A DNA stretch of 31,178 nucleotides, from positions 1 through 31,178 of the forward strand of contig JAFCCM010000031.1 of assembly GCA_017610225.1 (NCBI GenBank). Reading direction: 5' to 3'. This stretch comes from Candidatus Aenigmatarchaeota archaeon (lineage in GTDB: Archaea > Aenigmatarchaeota > Aenigmatarchaeia > CG10238-14). The first letter of the stretch is position 1; the number at the start of each line of letters is the position of its first letter. Below, one piece after another: positions 12,630 to 19,976 of this stretch. The notes under the pieces were generated by a model. It had not been told where the DNA came from and made no database searches. It was given only the letters and a program-made list of their open reading frames with translations. A program made the translations under genes and the position numbers.

Positions 12630-12922
12630 TATTTCCATTCTCCTTGATTTAAATTATAGAAATTCCTTATAGCCCAATAAGATTCGTCTTGGCTTTCTGC
12701 ATCATCTATATAAGAAAATAATAAGGAACATCTTCCTACTAGTTGATGTACTATTGTATTGATAATCTCCTGTGTTGGAAATGAATTACATCTCCTCTTT
12801 GGAGGTTTACAAATGGAATCAACATATTTGATGATTTCTTCAAACATGTTGAGTCGTTTTATTCCATCATTCGCTATCCCTTTACATATCCCCAATATTA
12901 AACAATCTTTACATGGGATCAT
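12629..12922 (-). CDS. Family B Cys protein, 97 aa
   Basis: MIPCKDC...C13, then Cys at about 38 and 45, then RCSLLFSYI. IIHQLVG-like helix (IINTIVHQLVGRC) recalls the HYL-GID region of the two long B members. The N-terminal IPCKDCLILGIC is the family B form of the shared PCxxC-L-x4-C core. ATGA overlap with the upstream gene. Confidence 0.78.
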   Translation of the reverse strand: MIPCKDCLILGICKGIANDGIKRLNMFEEIIKYVDSICKPPKRRCNSFPTQEIINTIVHQLVGRCSLLFSYIDDAESQDESYWAIRNFYNLNQGEWK

Positions 12923-13134
12923 TCTTCACAGTCCTCGTTTATTATATTTTTATAATCTTCACATAACTCTGAACATATGCCTTTGACTAAACACTCCATG
13001 CAAGGGCATATATCTACATGATCATGTCTGTGCATAGTACACCATATACTTTCTGCACTTAGTATTTGCTCATAGGTTCTACACCCTCTGCATATTTCTG
13101 GAGGATCGCTCTTTAACTTTCCATCCATCGCCAT
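12919..13134 (-). CDS. Family A Cys protein, 71 aa
   Basis: Cys at 15, 18, 32, 43, 45, 48, 54, 58 and a late C69. A polar N-terminal extension precedes CRGC. The His-rich loop (MHRHDH) between the third and fourth Cys is a milder version of that in 10181-10387. Starts at 13134 or 13128 are both possible. Confidence 0.8.
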   Translation of the reverse strand: MAMDGKLKSDPPEICRGCRTYEQILSAESIWCTMHRHDHVDICPCMECLVKGICSELCEDYKNIINEDCEE

Positions 13135-13454
13135 AACCTCACCTTAACATTTATATAAAGTCTCCCTTTCTTAACTTTTACATCGTACCCTTTATTATTG
13201 AGGTTGGATGTTTTTATTTTCTTGCTTTTTACTGATTCTATTTTAATAGAGGTTTGATAAGGGATACAATAATCAGTACATGAGGTTTTAACTAAACACC
13301 CTGAACATGGGCAATGTTTATATAGAGTATGAACATAAGGACATCTATCACTCCCGTTATGACACCCTTTACATTCTTCATAGTCTGAGTCTGGAACAAC
13401 ATCTCTATAGACTTCTGATGGTTTTATTTTTTCTAGTGCATTTGCAGCTGCCAT
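13113..13454 (-). CDS. Family A Cys domain with N- and C-terminal extensions, 113 aa
   Basis: About 27 residues precede C28-KG-C31; then C38, C48-P-C50, C53, C59, C63. The C-terminal 50 residues are very Lys-rich with beta character (VKSKKIKTSNLNNKGYDVKV, RLYINVKVRLWRW), suggesting an RNA- or DNA-binding strand region. GAGGG upstream of the start. Confidence 0.8.
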   Translation of the reverse strand: MAAANALEKIKPSEVYRDVVPDSDYEECKGCHNGSDRCPYVHTLYKHCPCSGCLVKTSCTDYCIPYQTSIKIESVKSKKIKTSNLNNKGYDVKVKKGRLYINVKVRLWRWMES

Positions 13455-13457
13455 TAT

Positions 13458-13673
13458 TTAACCCTCATAATGATGGAAATAAGACCTTATAGCTTCCAAT
13501 TTTGGTTGTGAATATGTTACACCTTCTTTATCAATTATAGAAATTTCAACATCAATGTATTCTTGCAGCAAAGAACATTTAGGTAGAAGTGTACGAAGAA
13601 CAATATCAGTTGTTGCTATTCTCATTTGTGTTCTACATTCTGAAAATACAAGACAGTTTTTACATGGTATCAT
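13458..13673 (-). CDS. Family B Cys protein, 71 aa
   Basis: MIPCKNC...C13, then PKCSLLQEYI at about 31-40 and a helical tail. AAGGAG is well placed. This compact form, two Cys blocks and nothing else, defines the minimal family B unit. Confidence 0.78.
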   Translation of the reverse strand: MIPCKNCLVFSECRTQMRIATTDIVLRTLLPKCSLLQEYIDVEISIIDKEGVTYSQPKLEAIRSYFHHYEG

Positions 13674-13683
13674 TCTATTCTCC

Positions 13684-14055
13684 TTATAATTTTGTTTGCT
13701 CCTGATCGTAAATATATCTGTTATGTTTATTTAACCTATTCTTGAATTTAAAATAGCTTAACATTTTGAATTTAAAAAAGTCAACCGTTGGGTGTGATAT
13801 GAAGATAACAACTAATATAATTGCCATAACTAACGGGTTAATAGTTATATTTATGTAGTCACCGCTCATTTTAAAACCTGACAGTGCTACAGCAGATATA
13901 AGCACTCCTACTTTGATAGCAGTACTATATAATTTAACATTGCGTACACTCCGTCTGACCCAGGTATTTAATGCTCTACATCCGTCATGACACATTGGTT
14001 TAACCAGGCAGTAGTCACACGGAGACTTTCCAAATAGTAGATTATATATTTTCAT
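13684..14055 (-). CDS. Membrane protein with Cys core, 123 aa
   Basis: Near the N-terminus SPCDYCLVKPMCHDGC reproduces the PCxxCLVKxMCxxxC core of family A without the preceding cysteines. Then come two hydrophobic segments (about 46-60, VGVLISAVALSG; about 72-88, PLVMAIILVVIFI) and a basic, aromatic C-terminus. It is a domain fusion that would place the metal-binding core at the inner membrane face. A partial site (five Cys) might pair with another chain. Confidence 0.75.
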   Translation of the reverse strand: MKIYNLLFGKSPCDYCLVKPMCHDGCRALNTWVRRSVRNVKLYSTAIKVGVLISAVALSGFKMSGDYINITINPLVMAIILVVIFISHPTVDFFKFKMLSYFKFKNRLNKHNRYIYDQEQTKL

Positions 14056-14244
14056 TTAATATTTTAAATACCTCCTAATCAGTGATATCTTGAATGGAGA
14101 AAAATCGTCATTAGAGACACATGCAAATTCTCTTAACAAAGAACACTTGGGTAATAAGATCCTCATAATATTTGTGAAAGGGGTGACTCTTCCCATTTGT
14201 GCTTTACACATAGAAATAGTTATACAATTAACACATGGTATCAT
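14056..14244 (-). CDS. Family B Cys protein, 62 aa
   Basis: MIPCVNCITISMC, then PKCSLLREF and ISLIRRYL. AGAGGTG is placed before the TAATG overlap. Its ISLIRRYLKY end matches the tails of its neighbours (IESIANYYKE, MQRVIYFLE). Confidence 0.76.
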   Translation of the reverse strand: MIPCVNCITISMCKAQMGRVTPFTNIMRILLPKCSLLREFACVSNDDFSPFKISLIRRYLKY

Positions 14245-14462
14245 TACAACACCTCTTTATAATAATTGGCTATAGATTCGATTTTGGCAGGAGAATAGTT
14301 TAAAGTTGAATACGATCCCACCTTAACATACTCCTTTACAATAGAGCATTTCTCCAATAAGATATTTACTATTGCTCCATATAGTGATGAATGATATATT
14401 ACAGACTGTGATACTTGTGTTTTACATATTGCAAATGTTATGCAGTCTTTACAAGGGATCAT
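14244..14462 (-). CDS. Family B Cys protein, 72 aa
   Basis: MIPCKDCITFAICKTQ..., then EKCSIVKEYVKV. ATG at 14462 sits 4 nt after AAGGAG (14465 is a close alternative). The long frame extending to 14606 overlaps the upstream B gene and is excluded. It shares DCITFAIC exactly with that upstream copy, a recent duplication. Confidence 0.76.
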   Translation of the reverse strand: MIPCKDCITFAICKTQVSQSVIYHSSLYGAIVNILLEKCSIVKEYVKVGSYSTLNYSPAKIESIANYYKEVL

Positions 14463-14679
14463 CATACTCCTTTCCATGCTCAAGAAAATATATAACTCTC
14501 TGCATCTGATTGGGTGATAGGTTAAATTCTGGAGAGTTCCAAATTGGTCTTGTGTATTCTTTAACAAGTGAGCACTTGGGATATAGATAACTAATAATTT
14601 TTTCATACGAGTGTGGTCTCTTTATTTGTAGTCTACATATAGCAAATGTTATACAGTCTTTACATGGTATATCAGGCAT
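14449..14679 (-). CDS. Family B Cys protein, 76 aa
   Basis: MPDIPCKDCITFAIC..., then PKCSLVKEYTRP. ATG at 14679 has AGGGGA upstream; 14703 is in frame but lies farther inside the neighbour. Overlaps of 14 nt and 8 nt on its two sides. Confidence 0.76.
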   Translation of the reverse strand: MPDIPCKDCITFAICRLQIKRPHSYEKIISYLYPKCSLVKEYTRPIWNSPEFNLSPNQMQRVIYFLEHGKEYDDPL

Positions 14680-14845
14680 CGAGTTTCCCCTGTGGGTATT
14701 CATTTATCTTTGCTTCAATGCATCTTGCATCTTTGTTCATTGGGCATCCGTTACATTCATTTTTTTGCCTGTCATGAGGTTTTGCACCACCACAAACATA
14801 AGCTTCTTCACATCCATGCCTGCTATTACATATTACTTTTGACAC
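14672..14845 (-). CDS. Small Cys protein, third type, 57 aa, GTG start
   Basis: GTG at 14845 is preceded by AAGGAG with 6-nt spacing, whereas ATG 14890 is inside the upstream gene. Motif: C6...C12...C18-GGAKPH...C31-x2-C34-P...C42. The CGGAKPH and NGCPMNK blocks separate it from families A and B, though it again has six cysteines. Possibly another small metal-binding protein. Function unknown. Confidence 0.7.
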   Translation of the reverse strand: MSKVICNSRHGCEEAYVCGGAKPHDRQKNECNGCPMNKDARCIEAKINEYPQGKLDA

Positions 14846-15152
14846 TGTCGTCTCCTTTCTCTTCCGGAAAATTAAAAAATTGCTTAACATACGACATTTT
14901 ATCCTTCTTTCCTTTTAACACTAAAGAACTTTCATGGTCCAATAAAATCTGTTCAAAATAAGCATTTAGATCATATGCACCTGATATTTCACAGTATTTA
15001 TAAAGGATTGAACAACTATATGCTAAACGAAGAATCGTATTATCTATTAACCTCTGATTTGAATGGGTGAATTTTTTTTCATTATAGTATTTCTTTGCTC
15101 TTTCCTTACACATAACAAGGACAAGGCAATCGTTACACGGAGGATTGTTCAT
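14826..15152 (-). CDS. Family B Cys protein, 108 aa
   Basis: MNNPPCNDCLVLVMC, then SCSILYKYC at about 47-55, and a long helical C-terminal half with Lys/Asp. It has the PPC variant of the N-terminal core. It lacks the HYL-GID domain of the other long members. Confidence 0.75.
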   Translation of the reverse strand: MNNPPCNDCLVLVMCKERAKKYYNEKKFTHSNQRLIDNTILRLAYSCSILYKYCEISGAYDLNAYFEQILLDHESSLVLKGKKDKMSYVKQFFNFPEEKGDDSVKSNM

Positions 15153-15184
15153 TTTCTTTCTTATGTCTCCTTTCTAATATGCCA

Positions 15185-15409
15185 TTAACTTGTTCCACGT
15201 TTCTCCTTATATTTTTTTTCCACATTTAACCATACATAATGTGAATACTCATCACACATATGACTGCACATAACTTTAACGACGCAAGTAACACAGGGGC
15301 ATTTATAAACTATGAATGTTGGTTGTACGTCACATAACTTGGTTGCATAACACCCCTTACATTCTATAGGTCTATTTATTGATTTATCTTCTCCCTTATC
15401 TGCTCCCAT
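15185..15409 (-). CDS. Family A Cys protein, 74 aa (rightmost)
   Basis: Cys at 17, 20, 26, 37, 39, 42, 48, 52; core CVVKVMC. Charged N-terminal extension (GADKGEDKS). The gene starts inside the end of the next gene upstream, as in the rest of the array. GAGGG site. Confidence 0.8.
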   Translation of the reverse strand: MGADKGEDKSINRPIECKGCYATKLCDVQPTFIVYKCPCVTCVVKVMCSHMCDEYSHYVWLNVEKKYKEKRGTS

Positions 15410-15621
15410 GTACCCTCATTATCTGAATCTGTTTCCACCGTTAAATAAATAAAAGGGCCAAAATGGCCACTATATGTAGAATCTGAAACTCCTGGCATTG
15501 CATCAAGATGATCGCATAAATAAACATCGTCATCTTCTTGGTTTAAGATTTTAAGTAAGTCTTCCTTCTCAACTTCAATAGCATATTCAGTTTTTGTTTT
15601 TTCTATGTTTTTGATTGTCAT
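15376..15621 (-). CDS. Hypothetical acidic protein, 81 aa
   Basis: Lys/Glu-rich N-terminal strand-helix (KTEYAIEVEKEDLLKIL), an acidic DDDVYLCD, then a Gly/Ser/Tyr-rich segment. No family recognised. GGAGT upstream and ATGA overlap on its 5' side. Confidence 0.65.
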   Translation of the reverse strand: MTIKNIEKTKTEYAIEVEKEDLLKILNQEDDDVYLCDHLDAMPGVSDSTYSGHFGPFIYLTVETDSDNEGTWEQIREKINQ

Positions 15622-15917
15622 ACAGGTACTCCTATTTTGAAGTTAAGTCTTAATCGTTCTACTGTTGTGTCTGTTAACTTTAATCTTATAATCAAACTAC
15701 CATCACTTCCTCTTGCTAAATATGCAAGTCCCTCAACTCTATCATCATACATAAGGAATCGAAATACAGTAACCTCCATTTCAGCAAGCGATATTTTATC
15801 TATTGTGACATCTAAGTTATATTTTTCTCTAACTGCTTCTTTATAGGGATCACATACCTGACTGCAACATGCCACCGTAAGACAGGCATTACATCCTTTA
15901 TGTGAATACATTTGCAT
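15618..15917 (-). CDS. Cys-core fusion protein, 99 aa
   Basis: N-terminal HKGCNACLTVACCSQVCDPYKE at about 7-27 keeps C-x2-C-L-x4-C-x3-C-x-x-Y, the C-terminal half of the family A motif. It is fused to about 70 residues of beta-rich sequence (VTIDKISLAEMEVTVFRFL; LIIRLKLTD). The fusion suggests the Cys core is a recruitable module. TAATG overlap upstream. Confidence 0.72.
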   Translation of the reverse strand: MQMYSHKGCNACLTVACCSQVCDPYKEAVREKYNLDVTIDKISLAEMEVTVFRFLMYDDRVEGLAYLARGSDGSLIIRLKLTDTTVERLRLNFKIGVPV

Positions 15918-16372
15918 TAGAGTTTCTTTGGAGTGTTGGTTGTTACTGTTTCTTCGATGGGAGTTGGGGTTAATTGTTGGGGGGTTGTTGATTTGCTGTT
16001 TGATATAATCATCATCATAGAAGCAAATAAAATAGTGGCAGCTAAAATTAGACCCATTATTATTGCCCTAATCTTCATGCCCCTCATGAATTGTTTGGCA
16101 GTAGCACTGGGATCAACTGTGAAGTCATAATTACTTAACTTCCTTCTTACTTCTTCGCTTCTCTGACTTATTCTCTCAGAAGTTTCTTCCATTCGCTTTC
16201 TCAATCTTTCTTCACTACCACGAATTGTTAGTTCTGCACGCTTAAACATTTGATCGCTACGGGCAAATGTGTCGTTAAATGTTTTATCAAGGCTTTTAAA
16301 TATTTTATCCATTTCAGAAGTGAGTTGATCTCTTTCTTCCTTAGTATATATTATTCTTGGGGTCATGCCCAT
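15917..16372 (-). CDS. Coiled-coil protein with C-terminal membrane anchor, 151 aa
   Basis: ATG at 16372 has AAGGAG 7 nt upstream. Residues about 10-90 are heptad-rich and charged (RDQLTSEMDKIFKSLDKTF, EERLRKRMEETSERISQR). A single membrane segment follows at about 105-125 (IIMGLILAATILFASMMMI), with a Thr/Pro tail. It may tether something to the membrane; holin or spanin-like roles are possible but unsupported. Confidence 0.7.
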   Translation of the reverse strand: MGMTPRIIYTKEERDQLTSEMDKIFKSLDKTFNDTFARSDQMFKRAELTIRGSEERLRKRMEETSERISQRSEEVRRKLSNYDFTVDPSATAKQFMRGMKIRAIIMGLILAATILFASMMMIISNSKSTTPQQLTPTPIEETVTTNTPKKL

Positions 16373-16373
16373 A

Positions 16374-16781
16374 TCAATTCTCCTTTGATACAAATACTGC
16401 TAACACAGGCATATCAGTTGAATCATATGCCATGACAGTTAATATTGCCACATTGTCAGGATTACATTTATGCCAATATTTTCCTATAGCATTTAATGTA
16501 GACTCCTTGGATTCATCATCAAGTGAGTTCCATTCCCCAGTGATATATACATAGAGGCATGGAGGATAGCTATTATCATACTTGAATGTATGTTTGAATA
16601 TAGATTGTTTCTTTATGGAATCCTGTAGACATGAAACTTGTGGATTTTTAATCGCTTTATTCTCTTTGATGACCTTTCCTGTTAATGTTGAACCTCCACA
16701 TCCGACCATATTACATAATAGCCATATGAGAAATACAACAGAAATGAAGATACCAATTATCTTCAATTTTTCTTTGTTCAT
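16374..16781 (-). CDS. Probable lipoprotein, 135 aa
   Basis: N-terminal Lys-rich stretch, hydrophobic segment (IIGIFISVVFLIWLL) and MVGC at about 25-28 resembling a lipobox, followed by GGS. The mature part has several Cys and a beta-rich region (AILTVMAYDSTDMPVLAVFV). Likely exported and lipid-anchored. A phage lipoprotein of this size could act in superinfection exclusion or lysis, but nothing in the sequence specifies this. Confidence 0.65.
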   Translation of the reverse strand: MNKEKLKIIGIFISVVFLIWLLCNMVGCGGSTLTGKVIKENKAIKNPQVSCLQDSIKKQSIFKHTFKYDNSYPPCLYVYITGEWNSLDDESKESTLNAIGKYWHKCNPDNVAILTVMAYDSTDMPVLAVFVSKEN

Positions 16782-16915
16782 TATTCTTCTCCTTCATCTC
16801 TTATCACTATTGTTTTAAACTTGTCTGGTGAGATATCCAACATCTTAGCTGTTTCATTAATTACATAATCAACATCACGTTGAGGTCCTTTATATAGTAT
16901 TTGTTGTGTTTTCAT
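16781..16915 (-). CDS. Small hypothetical protein, 44 aa
   Basis: MKTQQILYKGPQRDVDYVINETAKML... ending IRDEGEE. Mostly helical and charged. It overlaps both neighbours (26 nt upstream, TAATG downstream) and its end carries the GAAGGAG site of the lipoprotein gene. Confidence 0.58.
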   Translation of the reverse strand: MKTQQILYKGPQRDVDYVINETAKMLDISPDKFKTIVIRDEGEE

Positions 16916-17033
16916 TATATGTAACTGAGCAATCACATTTTATAGCAACACTATGCATCAATTCAACAAACAATCTTTTGTATGCAGCTATATCAGCAAC
17001 TTTAACAATAGGAATTTTATCTGCATCGCTCAT
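16890..17033 (-). CDS. Small hypothetical protein, 47 aa
   Basis: MSDADKIPIVKVADIAAYKRLFVELMHSV..., with a CDC motif and an Asn/Thr tail. Strong GGGAGG site. No known domain. Between it and the next gene (17034-17137) nothing beyond an AT-rich short palindrome is seen. Confidence 0.6.
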   Translation of the reverse strand: MSDADKIPIVKVADIAAYKRLFVELMHSVAIKCDCSVTYNENTTNTI

Positions 17034-17137
17034 GTTTGCAACCTCCCGCTGTTTATATTTTTATCTAATCATTCATTATCTCCTTCATATGTACACGTAC
17101 ATATTAATTAAACTAAGTATTAAAATACTTTTCAAAA

Positions 17138-17644
17138 CTACACGAACTTATGTTCTTTAATATTAGACTCATGGACCCTTCTCAAAGAATACAAACCTGT
17201 GCCTCTACAATGTTTACAATACTGTTGTCCATCTGGAACTATTGCACGACTGAAATATCCATAGAACTCTATATCCCTATCGACACAATGTATTTTATAT
17301 GTAGGGGCATCAGGATCTCTTTCAAATGTTAAATCGAATGGTGGTCGCTTTTCTTTAGCCATTGCTTCTGATATCCAGTCTGTTACTCCGGTACCTGTAC
17401 ATGAAGGACATGCTAATGCAACACCCATAAACATTCCTTTTCTGGTCATTTCAAGACCCATGTTAATCAATGCAATAAACTTGCTAATAGTCATATCGGA
17501 TATCTCAAATGTTTTACAATCATGGGTAGTAAGATGAAGATCGCCTGATGGCATCTGCCCAATCATTTTCCAATTATCAACATCCAATACAATTTTACTA
17601 GCAGCTAATTTATCATTTTTATTAATCAGAGTGAGATTTGTCAT
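17138..17644 (-). CDS. Protein with two DnaJ-type zinc motifs, 168 aa
   Basis: CPSCTGTG (about 78-85) and CKHCRGTG (about 143-150) are textbook CxxCxGxG motifs of the DnaJ cysteine-rich domain; one pair makes one zinc site. There is no J domain. The N-terminal part is beta-rich and the insert between motifs is about 60 residues. Probably a zinc-stabilised adaptor. ATG at 17644 is preferred over an upstream TTG inside the neighbour. Confidence 0.7.
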   Translation of the reverse strand: MTNLTLINKNDKLAASKIVLDVDNWKMIGQMPSGDLHLTTHDCKTFEISDMTISKFIALINMGLEMTRKGMFMGVALACPSCTGTGVTDWISEAMAKEKRPPFDLTFERDPDAPTYKIHCVDRDIEFYGYFSRAIVPDGQQYCKHCRGTGLYSLRRVHESNIKEHKFV

Positions 17645-17996
17645 TTGAGAATGCCTTAAAAAATTGCACACCAAATTTGGTAATCATGACTTTATTATCA
17701 TTCACCACAATCAGTCCTTTGTCTAAGAGTTTTGAAATACAGAGGTTTAATTCCGCAGGTCTGAAGTTCATTGCTTCCATTAAAGAGATCTTTTCAATTT
17801 TGTTATTTTCGATTGATTTGTTCTTTCCAAACTTAGCATGCTTATAAATCACCTTGAGTAATTTATTAACATTTATAGTGGAATCCTCATAGTATGAATA
17901 TGTTTTCGTTTCTTTCTGTGTATTATGCTTATGTAATTCATATAATGCATAAATCACAATAACACAAATTGCTAATATAAAAAAATACAGAGTCAT
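17622..17996 (-). CDS. Membrane-anchored winged-helix protein, 124 aa
   Basis: N-terminal membrane segment (LYFFILAICVIVIYALYEL, residues 3-21). From about 65 a helix-turn-helix/wing pattern follows: ISLMEAMNFRPAELNLCISKLLDKGLIVVNDNKVMITKFG. This suggests a membrane-tethered DNA-binding or protein-binding wHTH. AAGGAG upstream. The C-terminus overlaps the DnaJ-motif gene. Confidence 0.65.
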   Translation of the reverse strand: MTLYFFILAICVIVIYALYELHKHNTQKETKTYSYYEDSTINVNKLLKVIYKHAKFGKNKSIENNKIEKISLMEAMNFRPAELNLCISKLLDKGLIVVNDNKVMITKFGVQFFKAFSNDKSHSD

Positions 17997-18017
17997 TTAT
18001 AATTCTCCTTTCACTTG

Positions 18018-18254
18018 TTACATTCTTGGCATGGCATATGGATGGACACCTGAATCATGCTCTTCTGTTAATTTGATTACTTTGAAGTGCCCTACTTGTG
18101 CTTGACCATCAGCGACTCCACAATTAGGACAAACTCCGCCTCTTCCTGTTGACACCACCCCCTTTTGAAGCGCAATTTCAAATATTATCCCACAGTTAGG
18201 ACATCTGAATTTTGCTAAAAATTGATTTGCATTTGCTTTAACTTCTACTGACAT
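18018..18254 (-). CDS. Two-knuckle zinc-ribbon protein, 78 aa
   Basis: CPNC at 18-21 and CPNC at 42-45 form a zinc ribbon, with Phe/Ile strands between. ATG at 18254 follows AAGGAG; an upstream ATG at 18272 overlaps that site. First gene after promoter copy 5, with a short leader that can form AUGAAAA/UUUUCAU just upstream of the ribosome-binding site. A transcription-factor-like role fits but is unproven. Confidence 0.7.
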   Translation of the reverse strand: MSVEVKANANQFLAKFRCPNCGIIFEIALQKGVVSTGRGGVCPNCGVADGQAQVGHFKVIKLTEEHDSGVHPYAMPRM

Positions 18255-18304
18255 TATAATTCTCCTTTTCATGAAAAAAATCTAACTAATTTTCATTCTT
18301 CATT

Positions 18305-18319
18305 TATTAATATATATAG
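18305..18319 (-). promoter_or_regulatory. Recurrent promoter-like element, copy 5
   Basis: Leftward CTATATATATTAATA followed by AATGA, 50 nt before the 18254 start and beginning 4 nt after the stop of 18323-18817. It could drive the whole 18.2 to 8.2 kb run, since no other copy is found in between. Confidence 0.65.
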
Positions 18320-18322
18320 TTA

Positions 18323-18817
18323 CTAAGCAATCAACCCATCATAAACTGCCATTTCAAATGCTAAAGACAATGGACTGACAACTCCAGTAAGATAATCTTT
18401 TGCAGCTTCTTTATCACCTTTAAATAATGATTCAAGTTCATGACCATAGCGTGCATAAAATACATATGGCACTTTTGGGTCCCATGATTTGCAACAATAC
18501 AAATCATAATATGCTCCAGAGTATTCAGTGCTTGATAGGTATATTAAATCAGAATCCGTATTAAAAAATATTTGAACTGCAGTTTCAATGCTCTGTGATT
18601 CTGGATATGTTTTAAGACGAATATGTGGTATGTATGATTTTGGAAAGTCTGGATATTTAATAGTTATGCTTTTTGTCAAACCTTTCTTTATTTCTTTAAC
18701 TATAAGATGAGACATAAGAGGATCCCAGATTTTACACATACTTACTTCAACCATGGAATCCAATTGATATACTATCTCATCTCTTATCTCAGTGTATGCA
18801 CCCAAGTAGTCATTCAT
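18323..18817 (-). CDS. Hypothetical protein, 164 aa
   Basis: It has a helical N-terminus, then WDPLMSHLIVKEIKKGL, beta strands with Tyr-rich segments (SGAYYDLYCCKSWDP), and a helical end. It resembles no family I can name. No Shine-Dalgarno; the ATG is right at the stop of the Cys-repeat protein gene, so they are translationally coupled. It is probably a partner (chaperone or assembly factor) of that protein, by position only. Confidence 0.6.
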   Translation of the reverse strand: MNDYLGAYTEIRDEIVYQLDSMVEVSMCKIWDPLMSHLIVKEIKKGLTKSITIKYPDFPKSYIPHIRLKTYPESQSIETAVQIFFNTDSDLIYLSSTEYSGAYYDLYCCKSWDPKVPYVFYARYGHELESLFKGDKEAAKDYLTGVVSPLSLAFEMAVYDGLIA

Positions 18818-18818
18818 A

Positions 18819-19976
18819 TTAATCTACATCACATGAACAAAAAGCTTCACATTGACAAGAATTTAACATTGTGTCTGTATCATCTTGTAGATCTGAACTT
18901 CCGACTGCTGTTATTGATCCACCCTGAACATATACATTTGTTGTGACATTATAAGTGAAATAAAATTGACTTAATGCATTTAAGGCAGCTTTTAATTCAT
19001 TATAATAAAGAGAATCTATTCTTGACCCTTTAAGTGGTCTTGCACTCCAAGTTGGTATTGGAAGATCTCCTCCTTCTGTAAAACATGTGAAGTCACAAGA
19101 ACAGGCTGCATAACCAAAACATACTGCATCACATTGGTCACATACATCAGCATTACAAGCAGAGTCACAAGTACATGCGGTATAACCAAAACATGAAGAA
19201 TAACATTGGTCACAAGCATCAACGTTACAAGCAAAGTCACAAGAACACAATGCATATGAATAGCATTTTGCATCACAAGTATCACATACATAACCATCAT
19301 ATGTATAACATGTATTATCACAGGAAACACATGCTGAATACTCATAGCATGCAGCATCACACTGATCACAAGCATCTGAGTTACAAGTTGTATTACAAGT
19401 ACATCCTGTATATCCAAAACATGAAGAATCACATTGATCACAAGCATCAGAATTACAAAGCGAATCACAGGTACATGATGTATACCCATAACAGGTTACA
19501 TTACAACTGCAAGTACTATCGGCAGCATAAACATGACATGATATATCACAAGTATTACATGCTGTATATCCATGACACGCAGTATCACATTGGTCACAAG
19601 CATCAGTATTACAAGATGAATTACAGGTACATGCGGCATACCCATTGCAAGTTGAATTGCAAGTTGAACAATTTACTCCATTATCTGTATAACATGCATT
19701 ATCACAGGAAACACATGCTGAGTAACCATAACATACAGCATCACATTGGTCACAAGCATCAGCATTACAAGCAGAGTCACAGGTACATCCTCCATAACTA
19801 TAGCATGTTGCATTACATATAGTACAGTTTGTACCATCTCCATATCTTTGATAAGCTTCTATGACCGCAGTTCTTAGTTCTAGAATATGATCATGATGAA
19901 TAACTACTCCAGGTGTTACAGAACTAAACCCTGGATAATCATTTGTACATGCGGGAGTATGAGCATCACATGTCAT
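18819..19976 (-). CDS. Giant Cys-repeat virion-type protein, 385 aa
   Basis: About 66 Cys (17%). Residues about 51-305 are tandem repeats of the form CDxxC[YFH]GYxxCxCDxxCNxDACDQ, with nearly invariant Cys, Asp and a Tyr two residues after the aromatic. The flanks look like phage tail-fibre linker sequence: GVVIHHDHILELRTAVIEAY before the repeats, and WSARPLKGSRIDSLYYNELKAALNAL after. The C-terminus ends in CQCEAFCSCD. The start follows GGAGG by 9 nt. It is directly downstream of a radical SAM gene. Disulfide-rich fibre, metal-loaded rod, or a substrate for radical-SAM thioether or Cys-Tyr crosslinks are all open. Confidence 0.8.
   Translation of the reverse strand: MTCDAHTPACTNDYPGFSSVTPGVVIHHDHILELRTAVIEAYQRYGDGTNCTICNATCYSYGGCTCDSACNADACDQCDAVCYGYSACVSCDNACYTDNGVNCSTCNSTCNGYAACTCNSSCNTDACDQCDTACHGYTACNTCDISCHVYAADSTCSCNVTCYGYTSCTCDSLCNSDACDQCDSSCFGYTGCTCNTTCNSDACDQCDAACYEYSACVSCDNTCYTYDGYVCDTCDAKCYSYALCSCDFACNVDACDQCYSSCFGYTACTCDSACNADVCDQCDAVCFGYAACSCDFTCFTEGGDLPIPTWSARPLKGSRIDSLYYNELKAALNALSQFYFTYNVTTNVYVQGGSITAVGSSDLQDDTDTMLNSCQCEAFCSCDVD

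Noticed and set aside
4174..15409. CRISPR or other regular repeat array
   Set aside because: The periodic similarity comes from conserved codons for CPCxxCLVK in separate genes; spacing is irregular and each unit is an open gene.
17100..17140. Terminator at the AAGTATT palindrome
   Set aside because: The loop would be only 2 nt and there is no T run in either direction.
18819..18960. Separate small gene at the end of the Cys-repeat protein
   Set aside because: The segment is in frame with the repeat protein and ends in matching CxCxxxC residues, so it is its C-terminal domain.
19016..19800. Repeat block as metallothionein
   Set aside because: Asp and Tyr content, length, fibre-like flanks and the neighbouring maturase do not fit metallothionein, although metal binding is not excluded.
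19175..19822. 215-codon rightward frame rich in His, Tyr, Met and Asn
   Set aside because: It is the antisense shadow of the Cys-repeat gene; the repeat makes all frames look ordered, and no ribosome-binding site is present.
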